A stretch of 64,000 nt of DNA, taken from positions 364,845 through 428,844 of the forward strand of contig NW_020312017.1 in the NCBI RefSeq assembly GCF_003144115.1, given 5' to 3'. Origin of the DNA: Tilletiopsis washingtonensis. Taxonomy: Eukaryota > Basidiomycota > Exobasidiomycetes > Entylomatales. The translations under genes were made by a program, and so were the position numbers. The notes below the pieces were generated by a model, which ran no database searches, was not told the origin of the DNA, and saw only the letters and a list, made by a program, of their open reading frames with translations. Each line of letters starts with the position of its first letter. Positions within the stretch are counted from its first letter, which is position 1. Positions 55,435 to 64,000 of the stretch are shown piece after piece.

Positions 55435-55929
55435 TCAGCCGCGCGCGCCGGCCCGATCGCCAAGGCTCGTCGTACTCACACTGGCGGCACGCGGGCTCGG
55501 CAGCGAGGGCACGTGCGCTGCGTCGAGCACTGGCGGGCGCGCCGTGGGGGCGTCGCTGGGCGGCGGCGCAGGCAGCACGAGGGAGCGCAGCGAGCTGCCG
55601 GCCTGCGTCGTCGAGACGAGCAGCGCCGCGAGGGCGGGGCGCACGCAGCGCGCGTAGAGGCCCGGCGTGTGCAGTGCGAGCGGCGCGACGCAGAAGGAGA
55701 GCAGCAGCGCCGCCGGGTACGCGGGCGGCAGCAGCTCGAAGCGCGGCGGCGGCGGGGGCGTGTGCGGGGCAGCGGGTGCGGCAGGCTGCGCCATGTAGCG
55801 GCGCGCAGGGAGATCCGAGGGTGAGGTGGACGACCGCTGGGCAGGCTCGGGGAGGGGTGAGCGGCGGCGGAGGATGCGGCGGGAGGCAGCCTCGCGCGCG
55901 CAACGTGCGCTCGCGGAGGCCTCGTCCAT
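55435..55929 (-). CDS. Possible small membrane protein, unknown
   Basis: Open frame of 164 codons; a second in-frame ATG at 55794 would give a 119-aa form starting MAQPAAPAAP. It has a Pro-rich N-terminus, one or two hydrophobic helices (AYPAALLLSFCVAPLAL and ALAALLVSTTQAG), and a Pro/Ser/Ala tail. A good GTGAGT donor occurs at 55479, and an acceptor near 55200 would fuse it in frame to the glycerophosphodiesterase, giving a membrane-anchored enzyme. It may therefore be a separate gene, the first exon of its neighbour, or chance. Confidence 0.3.
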   Translation of the reverse strand: MDEASASARCAREAASRRILRRRSPLPEPAQRSSTSPSDLPARRYMAQPAAPAAPHTPPPPPRFELLPPAYPAALLLSFCVAPLALHTPGLYARCVRPALAALLVSTTQAGSSLRSLVLPAPPPSDAPTARPPVLDAAHVPSLPSPRAASVSTTSLGDRAGARG

Positions 55930-57371
55930 CGCGCCGCGCCACGCGCAGCGTCAGCCGCAGCGGGCAGAAGCAGGCAGCGACCGGCGGCAAGCGCAGGAAT
56001 CGTCCCGATGCCGGCTGAGGCAGCTTCTCGGAAGCGGCAAGGGCGCGAGAGGGTGCCGGGCGCACGGGCAGTGGCGGGGATGGGCCGAGGCATGCGCCGG
56101 AGGGCAAGATAGGAGAGGGACAGCCGCTCAGACGCAGCGCTGCGCCGACACTGCTCCGCCGCCCGCAGCCCAGCTGCCGCTGACCGCGCCTTACGGCCGG
56201 CCCGGCGCGCCCGGCGTACCCCTGCACGCTGCACCGCTGCACCAGCGCCGTCAACAGCTCGCCGGCCTGCGCTGCTGCATGCTGCGCGCAACCCTCAACG
56301 GCTGGCAAGGATGACGCATGGCATCGGGCGAGCAGCGGCAGAGCAGCGCCGGGCCGGCAAGGTCGCTGCGCCCGACGGCTTGAGTCAAGATTCGAGGGCG
56401 GTGCGCGCAACTCTCTCGGATCTCGCAAAGGCGCCAGCCGTGCCGCACCGCGTCTGTGCGGCGTCTTGGCGGCACGGCGCAGCAAGACGGCGTCGAGGGG
56501 CGCGGGAGCAGTGACGGCACCGCGTGGGCTGTGCCTGCAGCTGGACCCCCTCCCGAGAAGACGTCGCGCTCGTCGCGACGTGTCGCTGATGCTGGCCCAC
56601 CAGCTCGTCGCAAGCCGCTGGTCCTTGCGGACGAGCGAAGGTGGATCAACGTCGGCGAGGCGTGCGGCTGCTCAGTCGGACCACAGCGCCGCGACAAGAC
56701 AGCGGGCCAAGCGTCCTGTCAAGCGCGCCGGGAGTGCGGCCGTGGCACCAGCCGTTTCGCTTTGGACGTCGTCCGACGTCGTCGATCACGCATCGGTGCT
56801 GCGTGATGACGCTGGTGGGCGTCACACGACCCTACCGCTGTCGGCGGACAGTAAGAGCTCTCAGTCAGAGTGAGCGTCGCAGCAGCGCTCGCAGCAGCAC
56901 CTTGCGGCACCCGGCACACCGCGCCGCGCTCCTTTGGACGAGTCGAGCACGACCGTCTCCAAGTCTGAGGGCTGCTCCGGGCGCTGCTCGAGGTCGTCAT
57001 AGCCTGTCTAGGTCAAGCACGGTGCTGGAACGGCGCGATGTCCAGGGCAGACGCCTGGCAAACACAGTGCGGGCTCTGCCTCGCTTGGCCTGGCGTGGAG
57101 CACTGTAGCGGGCCATCTCTGTGGGTGCATCGTGATTCCAGCATGGCGAGCAGCGAGTGCTGCGGCACATCACCCTGGCACACCTGCGAAGCGCGAGAGG
57201 GGGCGGCGCGGCGCGGGTGTTGGTGTGTTGCTCGCCCAACGCGTCGCGTGCCGCCGGCCGAGAAGTGCCGCGCCGCGCATAGCGGCGGCGGCGCGGACAG
57301 AGCAGCGGGAGCGCCGCGGCTGCCCTGCTTCCCACCCCACACCGATCCGCACCCTTTGCCGCTTCCGCAGC
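55930..57371. other. Intergenic region upstream of Cdc7
   Basis: 1.4 kb without a recognisable gene. Overlapping Arg/Ala-rich frames on both strands appear random. The promoter of the kinase gene should lie at its right end. Confidence 0.5.
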
Positions 57372-59525
57372 ATGGCCTCGCTGCTGCCGCAGATGCCGCC
57401 GCGCCGCCGCTTCGCCAGCCCGGCACCGCCCGCCGAGCCGCAGCGCTACGCCGCACAGCACGCCGCCGCCGCCGAGCACGAGGAGCAGATGCGTGCCGCG
57501 CACGGCCACTACGACGACGGCGACGAGGAGGCCGACGAGGAGGGCGAAGAGGAAGAGGGAGAGTACGGCGAGGACGACGAGATGCACCTGGCGCCCGAGG
57601 GCGATGAGGCAGAGGACGAGGAGGCAGAGGAGCAGGACGACGAGGAGGAGGGCGAGGAGACGGAGCAGGAGGCCGAGTTCGCCGAGCCGGCAGAGAGCTC
57701 CGAGGCGCCGGCCAAGCGCGAGGCCAAGGTGAGAGCCATGGCGCCATGTGTGCAGGCGCTGCGGCAGCGGCAGCGTGGCTGATGCGCTCAACGCTGCCGC
57801 AGGAGATCGCGCGCATTCAGCAGGAGATCGCGATCATGAACGAGAGCATCGAGGGCCTGGCCGAGTACGAGGTGGTGGACAAGCTGGGCGAGGGTGAGCA
57901 GCGCAGACTGCCGCATTTCGGGCCGCCACATGCTCACACCGCCTCGCGGCAAAGGTACCTTCTCGTCCGTCTACAAGGCCATCGACCTGAACCACTACGC
58001 CTACGACAACCACCCCTGGGCCGGCGGCGACGACGCCATGCTGCCCGTGGACGTGCCGAGGAAGAAGGTCTACGTGGCGCTGAAGCGCATCTACGTGACG
58101 AGCAGCCCGCAGCGCATTCTCAACGAGCTCGAGCTGATGGAGGAGCTGCGGTGCGTGCCGTCGCCGCAAACGAACGCACACCTCGCACTGACGCAGCAAC
58201 GCAGCGACTGCGCCAACATCGCCTATCTCATCACCGCCTTCCGCACGGAGGACCAGATCGTGGCCGTCATGCCGTACAGCCGCCACCGCGACTTCCGCGT
58301 GCGTTGGCAGAGCAGAGTCCGGCCGCTCAGCGTCGCTCACAGCCTTGCGCTCGCAGGAGTTCTACCGCACCTTCCCGCTGCAGGACATGCGCTGCTACTT
58401 CCGCTGCCTCTTCCGCGCGCTTGAGGGCTGCCACTCCTACGGCATCATGCACCGCGACGTCAAGCCGGCCAACTTCCTCTACGACCCCGCGTCGGGCGAG
58501 GGCGTGCTGTGCGACTTTGGTCTGGCCGAGGTGCGTCTGCCTGCGGGCTGCAGCTGCCTGCGTGACACACTCTGACGCTCCCGCAGCGCTTCGAGCCACG
58601 CGACTGGCGCGGCAAGTGCCACCACATGCTACCGACGCTCGACTACCCGCACGGCAAGGTGCAGGTCAACCGCACCGTGCCCTCATCCCACTTCAACCCC
58701 GGCGGCGCCCTCGCCAAGCAGGGCCCGCCGCGCAGTGCCGGCGTCAACTCGATGACTTCGTCGCGCGGCATCATGGCGCCGCCCGAGCGCATCGGCTACC
58801 TCAAGGACGACACGCGGTACGTGGCGCGCGGCCCATGACATCGAGCACCCCTGCTAAGCCCAGATCGTCTGCAGCCCCGGCGTCCGTGCGAACCGCGCCG
58901 GCACGCGTGGCTTCCGCGCGCCCGAGGTGCTCCTCAAATGCGTCGACCAGACGACGTGTGAGAGGCGGCCGTGCGCTCCATGCGAGGGCCTCTCGCTGAC
59001 GTGTGCCTGCCCCAGCGCTCGACATGTGGTCGGCCGGCATCATCCTGCTGGCCTTTCTGACGAAGCGCTTCCCGCTCTTCAACTCCAACGACGACACCGA
59101 GGCGCTGCTCGAGCTCATGATGATCTTCGGCAAGAAGAAGATGACGCAGTGCGCGCTGCTGCACAGTGAGGCGCCGCCGCAGATTGAGCCCGGCCTGGGC
59201 ATCGCTCACACGCCCTGCCTCGCTGCGCCCAGACCGCACGCTGCAGTGCAACATCCCCACGTCGAGCATGCCTGCCGGCAGCGGCCTGCCGCCCAACGAC
59301 GGCTACCGCATCCCGGACTTCATCACACGCCTCAACCCGGGCATCTACGACGTGCCCGAGGGCCACCCCGACCCCAAGGCCTACAGCAAGGAGGTGACGG
59401 CCGTCATCGACCTGGCGCGCGTGCTGCTGCACCCGGACTGCACGCGCCGCTGGACGGCGCGCCAGGCGCTCGAGCACCCGTTCCTCGCCGAACTGCCCAA
59501 CGAGCACCTCGTCATCGACACCTGA
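57372..59525 (+). CDS. CDC7: Cdc7/Hsk1 kinase (catalytic subunit of DDK)
   Basis: Nine exons: 57372-57728, 57803-57893, 57955-58150, 58205-58298, 58357-58530, 58587-58816, 58875-58957, 59016-59165, 59233-59525; 555 aa. Residues 40-115 are strongly acidic (D/E). The kinase domain begins at YEVVDKLGEGTFSSVYKAID. VALKRIYVTSSPQRILNELE gives the Lys and helix-C Glu, HRDVKPANFL places the catalytic Asp at about 280, CDFGLAE the DFG at about 299, and GTRGFRAPEV the activation loop end. FRTEDQIVAVMPY and HNRTLQCNIP are Cdc7-type segments. The kinase inserts are shorter than in yeast. With Dbf4 it phosphorylates Mcm2-7 to fire replication origins. Two junctions (58817/58875 and 58958/59016) were chosen among alternatives because they restore GTRGFRAPE and DMWSAGII in frame. 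Confidence 0.93.
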
Positions 59526-60183
59526 GTCGCGCCTCGCGGCGCAGGCGTCTCGGCAGGGCGCAACATGCGCTCCAGCTTGCCTCTCGCGTCGGGCTTCGTC
59601 CGCCATTCTGTCTCTTCACCATCTGCGTCACCTGTCCTGCATCCAAGCGTCACCTACCCGACATCGTCACCCGCATCCTCAATCGCCCTCCGCACTGACC
59701 ACCGCATCAGACACATCCCGGCCGCCCAATGCGCTGCGCCACCCCTCATGTACCCGCTAATCACACTCGCGTTACCCCTCGTCCTTCCAGGGCACGTGTC
59801 ACTGGCTCCGCACCGCAATCAGACACTTCTAATGTGCATGACGCCGCCTGAGCTGCTAGTGGTGACACTTGCATTGCCGCGTCAAGTCTGTGCCTCGTCG
59901 GCGCCTCCCTCATGCCGCGCCGAAGCGCCGCGCGGCGAGACTCCGCAGCAGAGTCGAGAGCGGCCCGGCGGATGTTGGCGCAGGCGCCTGTGGTGGGGCC
60001 GAGGCGGCAGCGCTGCTGTAGGGAGTGTGCGTCAGCGGTCAGTCTGCATCGGCCACTCGAGGCTTGCGAGCGCATGTCGCGATCGGTCCCGGTGCAGACT
60101 CGCAGCAGAGCAGCAGTGCCGACCAACCACAAACGTGCTGTATGACAGCCAACGCATGGCTACGGCTCGCCTTGCCCAAGCAC
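59526..60183. other. Convergent 3' intergenic region
   Basis: About 660 bp between the 3' ends of the kinase and the uS13m gene. No gene or structured element recognised. Confidence 0.55.
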
Positions 60184-60726
60184 TCACGTGTAGCTCGAGT
60201 ACTGTCTCCGCTCCATGCGGTTGAGCTTCTTTGCCGTCTGGGCGTTGCGGCGCGTGCGCTGCCCGCGCACCGGCAGGCCCTGCACGTGGCGGCGGCCGAT
60301 GTACGTGCCGACGGTGCGGTGGTGTGCGATGTTGGCCGTGTGCTGGCGGCGCAGGTCGGCCTCGAGCACGATGGAGCGCAGCGGATCCTCGAAGGGACTG
60401 GCGCGCTGCGACGGCGGCAGGGGCGCCGAGGAGGAAGAGGAGCCGGCCGAGCTCGAGGACGAGGACGGCGCGGCGTCGCGGGCGAAGACGACCTGGGCAT
60501 CGGCGCTCGTGGGGCTGGCGGCGCGCGCCGGCACGCTGGTGGGTGCGCTGAGGTAGGCGCTGAGCTGGTTGATCTGCGCATCGCTCAGCGACGCCACGGT
60601 CGCCGAGTCGTGCAGCGAGAGGCGCGCACACAGCTGCCGCGCCACGTGGTACGAGATGCCGTAGAAGCCCGTGAGCGCGATGCGCACGAGCTTGTGGTCG
60701 GGCAGGTGTGCGCCGAGCAGATACAT
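60184..60726 (-). CDS. SWS2: Mitochondrial ribosomal protein uS13m
   Basis: Single exon, 180 aa. The N-terminus ([20 protein letters not shown]) and the following [20 protein letters not shown] match the S13 start and helix-hairpin region. [39 protein letters not shown] and [11 protein letters not shown] are the conserved C-terminal rRNA-binding tail. Between them sits an insertion of about 60 residues rich in Ser/Ala/Pro that bacterial and yeast homologues lack. There is no clear presequence, as is common for small mitochondrial ribosomal proteins. A GTGAGT overlaps the stop codon, so an extra 3' exon is formally possible but gave no sensible extension. It is divergent from the WBP2-like gene over 220 bp. 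Confidence 0.94.
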   Translation of the reverse strand: MYLLGAHLPDHKLVRIALTGFYGISYHVARQLCARLSLHDSATVASLSDAQINQLSAYLSAPTSVPARAASPTSADAQVVFARDAAPSSSSSSAGSSSSSAPLPPSQRASPFEDPLRSIVLEADLRRQHTANIAHHRTVGTYIGRRHVQGLPVRGQRTRRNAQTAKKLNRMERRQYSSYT

Positions 60727-60946
60727 GCTGAGTGAGGGGGGTGAGAGGCTGAGGGCAGGCAGGAGCGCCTTCGCAGCGGCGGCGCCGCGCGAAGTCGCAC
60801 GCTGGGCGCGTCACGTGCTGCTGCCCGCCCCGCGGCGCACTTACTCCGGCGGCGGGTGTGCTGCTGCGCACGGAGCCTTGGCGTCAGGGGGCGCCGCGGC
60901 TCGCTCTCGCCCTCCCACCACATCGGCCTGCAACAGCCACGCCGCC

Positions 60947-61968
60947 ATGGCGCTCAACTGGGCAATGCTCTCCGACGACGGCGCGCGGCCCGTGCCGCTG
61001 CCAAACGAGAAGGTCAGCGTTGGGCGCCTGGCCGGGCATGCCTCTCCACACGCTCACCGCACCTGCAGATCCTGTGCAGCATCGAGCACTGCCAGCTCTC
61101 GTGAGGCGCCACGGCGCTGTCTTGCATGCTCGTGCGCTCACGTCTGCTGCTTCGCAGGCTCGACTTCAAGCATCAGGGCGTCAAATGGGAGGCGCGCGGC
61201 AAGTGAGCGCCGCCGACAGCTGTGCCCTGTCGCGAGGCTGATCGTCCCGCCTCGTCTCTGCAGCGCCGTCGTGTCGAACCAGCGCGTTCTCTTCCTGCGG
61301 CAGCCGGCGCTGCCTGCGCCGCTGCCTGGCCAGGCGTCGTCGGCGCATCTGCGCTCCCTCTCCGTGCCATTGCGCAACTTCGTCGACACGCGCTATCTCA
61401 TTCCGATCTTTGCTGCACCGTACTATGAGGCCCATGTGCTGCCCGTGCGCGACGGCGGCCTGCCGCAGCATGTGCCGGGAGCACCCGCCACGTCCGGTCT
61501 TGCCAAGATTTGGTTCAACGAGGGCGGCGGCACGCTGTTCAAGGAGGCCGTCGAGGAGGCAAAGGCGCGCGCCGAGATCGGCGGTGCGGCAGAGGGCCAC
61601 CTCGAGGCGTTGCGTGTGTGCAGCTCGCTGCTCCGCTGCTTGATTCTGCGTGCTGACATCTGCCATCGCCTCTCGCAGCGACATACTCGCCGCCTCCGCC
61701 AGGCTCGAGTGCTGCTGCCAACGAGTCCATCGCGGCGCTCTCTCCGCCCACGCGCGCCGCACCGCTCGCGGCCGCTCCCAGCGCTTCTGCTGCCGCCGAG
61801 CCGGCCGCCGAGGACCTCGAGGCAGCTGCCGTGGCCCGACAGGAGGAGGAGGCCGAGGCACAGGCATGGGCACAGGAGACGCTGGGCGCTGCAGCGCCGT
61901 CAGCAGCGGGCGACGCTGGCACTGACGAGCTGCCGCCCGGCTACGCCGAGGCCTGCGAGCCTCGCTGA
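60947..61968 (+). CDS. WBP2-like GRAM-domain protein with PPGY motif
   Basis: Five exons: 60947-61012, 61069-61100, 61158-61202, 61264-61613, 61679-61968; 260 aa. The N-terminal 150 residues are a GRAM/PH-like fold of the WW-domain-binding protein 2 family: MALNWAMLSDDGARPVPLPN, SLDFKHQGVKWEARGNAVVS, NQRVLFLRQP, SLSVPLRNFVDTRYLIPIFA and KIWFNEGGGTLF. The C-terminal part is disordered, Ala/Glu-rich, with a Pro run (YSPPPPGSS) and, a few residues from the end, the PPxY motif LPPGYAEA, the usual ligand of WW domains in HECT ubiquitin ligases such as Rsp5. It may act as an adaptor or lipid-binding co-regulator; the role in fungi is not established. The last donor (GTGTGT at 61614) is weak but restores frame. 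Confidence 0.88.
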
Positions 61969-62123
61969 GCGCGGCCCTGCGGCGAATGTATTTTTAGACA
62001 CAGACAGCTCGACTCGAGGGCAATCAGCGATGTGTACGGCGTTCCAAGCATTCCACAGTGTATAGGGCGAGCATCTAGAGTACATCGGGTGACGGAGTGG
62101 GGACAAGCGCGGGCCGAGCGCGG

Positions 62124-64000
62124 CTACAGCTGCGCCTCGATCAGCTCGAGATAGCGGCCGCGGCGCGCCAGCAGCTCGTCGTGCGTGCCCGACTCGATGA
62201 TGTGGCCGTCCTCGACGACGTGGATGCAGTGTGCCTTGCGCACCGTCGAGAGCCGGTGGGCAATCGTGACGCATGTGCGGCCCGTCGAGGCGCGTGCAAG
62301 CGCCTGCTGCACGCTCACCTCGGCCTCCGCGTCCAGCGCGCTCGTTGCCTCGTCGAGCAGCAGGATCTGGGCAGGGAGGCGCCGTCAGTCATGATTGCAG
62401 GCATAGATCGCGCAGCGCTGCTCACCTTGGGGTCGCGGATGAGTGCCCGCGCGATGCAGAGACGCTGCTTCTGGCCGCCGCTGAGCTGCGCGCCCTTCCC
62501 TCCCACATCGCTGTCGAAGCCATCCGGGAGAGAGCGGATGAAGTCTAGGATGCACGCCTGCTCGCATGCCTCCTCCAGCTGGGCACGCGTCACGCTCGCG
62601 GGATCGGGCGAGCCGAGCGAGATGTTCCAGCCAATCGAGCCGCTGTTGGAAGCGTATCAGCACCTGCGCGCTGCACTGCAGCTCCGGGAAGACGCACCTG
62701 ATGAGCACTGGGTCTTGCGAGACGAGGCCGATCTTCTCTCGGAAGACCTCAACCGGCACGGTGCGCACATCGATGCCGCCGACAGAAAGCGTCCCAAATG
62801 CCGGGTCGTAGAATCTCGCGACCATCTGGAGGATCGTCGACTTGCCGGCGCCGCTCGGGCCGACAAAGGCATGCGTCTGGCCGCTCTTGATGACGAGATT
62901 GAGGCCAGTCAGCGCCGGGTGGTCGGGGCGCTGCGGGTAGCGCAGCTCGACGTCGCTGAACACGATGTCGCCGATGCCAGTGAAGGGCTGATCCGTCAAT
63001 GGGAGCTGCGCGACGCGTGGCTTGCGCTCCGACCAGCCCACAATCTTCCTGAACGCCGACAACGCACGGCCTAGGTCCGGTACGAAAGTGAGTAGGCGGC
63101 CCGCGGAGAACACTCCTATCACGCCCGCTTCGAAGAGCGCGTAGAGGTTGGTCTGCAAGATCTCGCCGTCGGCGTAGAGGCGCGCGCCGGCCCAGTAGAA
63201 GATGAGCGCGGAGACGGCTAGGACGGCCATCTGGAACAGTGTCAGGGGGTCGTTGATGCGCGTGCTGCTGCCTTTACTCACCTGAGAGATCGCAAAGCCG
63301 CCCGCACCCCAGATAAGGTACTGGGTCCGCTTGGGCTCCGTGCGCGCCTGCTCGTCGAAGCGCCGCATCACCTCTAACTCGCGGCCGAGCGCCGCGATCT
63401 CCTTCATCGCATCAACGTTCTCGGCCACGTACGACGCAGCCTTGCCCGCGGGCACCGAGACCTCCGACTCGTAGCGCTCGAGCATGACGACGTTTGCCCA
63501 TGAGGAGAAGAAGAGGATGACGAGCGGCGCCAGGACGACAACGGCGGCCTTCCACGAGAGGATGAAGGCGAGAATGACACTGCCGACCAGGTTGGTGCAG
63601 GACACGATCAGCTGCGAGGACGTCAGGCCGGTGGCAGCGGCCACGCTTGCAGGGCTCGACGAGACCGAGGCGGTAAGGCTGCCCGCGTGGTTCTCAGGCG
63701 CGTCGAAGAACCCAATCTCTTGCAGCAGTACGGCGGCGAAGGACTGGCGCTTCAGCCGGCGAAGGAGCCGTTCGGAAGCGAACTCGAGCGCGCAGGAGTG
63801 AAGGGTGACGAGAACGAGGGAGGCCATGGCGAGGAGGAAGAAGTACAGTGCGTAGCGGTTCGACTCGCGCACGCGTCGGTCGTTCTCAGTGACTCGGTCG
63901 ATCGTAAGGGCGTTGACACCTCCGCCGGTCAGCCAGCCCGCAATCGGGAACGCCGCTCCGACCAAGATCGCGCCGATGAGGCCGACAAGGAACAAGAACC
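62124..64000 (-). CDS. ABC transporter, ABCB (MDR/P-glycoprotein) type, C-terminal half, partial
   Basis: The 5' part lies beyond the right edge. Minus-strand exons seen: 63282->64000, 62698-63230, 62426-62642, 62124-62366. The visible part has a six-helix transmembrane domain, with [19 protein letters not shown] first and [14 protein letters not shown], the typical intracellular loop. The nucleotide-binding domain is complete: Walker [11 protein letters not shown]-loop VSQDPVLI, signature LSGGQKQR, Walker [13 protein letters not shown] and switch IAHRLSTV. The protein ends in [16 protein letters not shown]. The fold position (TMD2-NBD2-like, starting mid-protein) suggests a full-size exporter, but a half-transporter cannot be excluded. 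The substrate is unknown; relatives export drugs or lipids, or the a-factor-type mating pheromone (Ste6). One intron (63231-63281) is 51 nt, in frame and stop-free. Confidence 0.92.

Noticed and set aside
54951-55463. 170-codon minus-strand frame leading into the glycerophosphodiesterase start
   Set aside because: Most of it looks like leader or intron sequence; only its last part could be an exon, mentioned as an alternative model.
60100-60190. Possible extra 3' exon of the uS13m gene (GTGAGT overlapping the stop)
   Set aside because: The spliced extension has no family resemblance and the protein already ends like its homologues.
1-64000. Transposons, LTR elements, viral copies, CRISPR arrays, rRNA genes
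   Set aside because: No terminal repeats, integrase, reverse transcriptase, transposase, capsid-like domains or repeat-spacer arrays were recognised on either strand.

Overview
The window is nuclear DNA of a fungus. It is GC-rich and gene-dense. Most introns are short (51-110 nt), with GTGAGT or GTGCGT donors, a CTGAC-type branch site and a CAG acceptor. The protein set fits Basidiomycota, most likely a smut-lineage yeast or dimorphic fungus (Ustilaginomycotina). That placement is inferred from base composition, intron style and protein resemblance; the genus cannot be fixed. The standard genetic code works throughout. I found no tRNA or rRNA genes, no mobile element and no viral copy.

Layout, left to right. 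1.3-4.9 kb: a Reb1/DMTF1-type Myb protein. 5.6-9.9 kb: two secretory-pathway alpha/beta hydrolases, one of them a palmitoyl-protein thioesterase. 10.7-25.4 kb: a compact block with the PP4 phosphatase catalytic subunit, tubulin cofactor C, a large coiled-coil protein with a dynein-adaptor-like CC1 box, mitochondrial pyruvate dehydrogenase phosphatase (PP2C), an ornithine acetyltransferase fused in frame behind an AIM19-like mitochondrial membrane domain, and Ptc1 (PP2C). 27.0-29.4 kb: a Grn1/GNL3-type ribosome-assembly 'GTPase' whose nucleotide motifs look decayed. 31.4-46.1 kb: an Axl2-like adhesion receptor, a Ser-rich orphan, a tiny six-exon gene and a RhoGEF. 49.2-55.1 kb: Sec14, nicotinamidase and a Pgc1-like glycerophosphodiesterase. 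57.4-64 kb: Cdc7 kinase, mitochondrial uS13, a WBP2-like protein and the C-terminal half of an ABCB transporter that runs off the right edge.

This is an ordinary chromosomal neighbourhood, not a pathway cluster. There are loose themes: three protein phosphatases lie within about 15 kb, several products act in mitochondria, and Axl2-like plus RhoGEF proteins suggest polarity control. Gene pairs are often tail-to-tail with 40-120 bp between them, or head-to-head over 0.2-1.6 kb shared promoters. Stretches at about 34.6-38.1 and 46.1-49.2 kb hold no gene I can recognise.

Exon structures were derived by hand from splice consensus, frame continuity and family resemblance. Frame bookkeeping closes for every multi-exon gene listed, but no transcript evidence was available.
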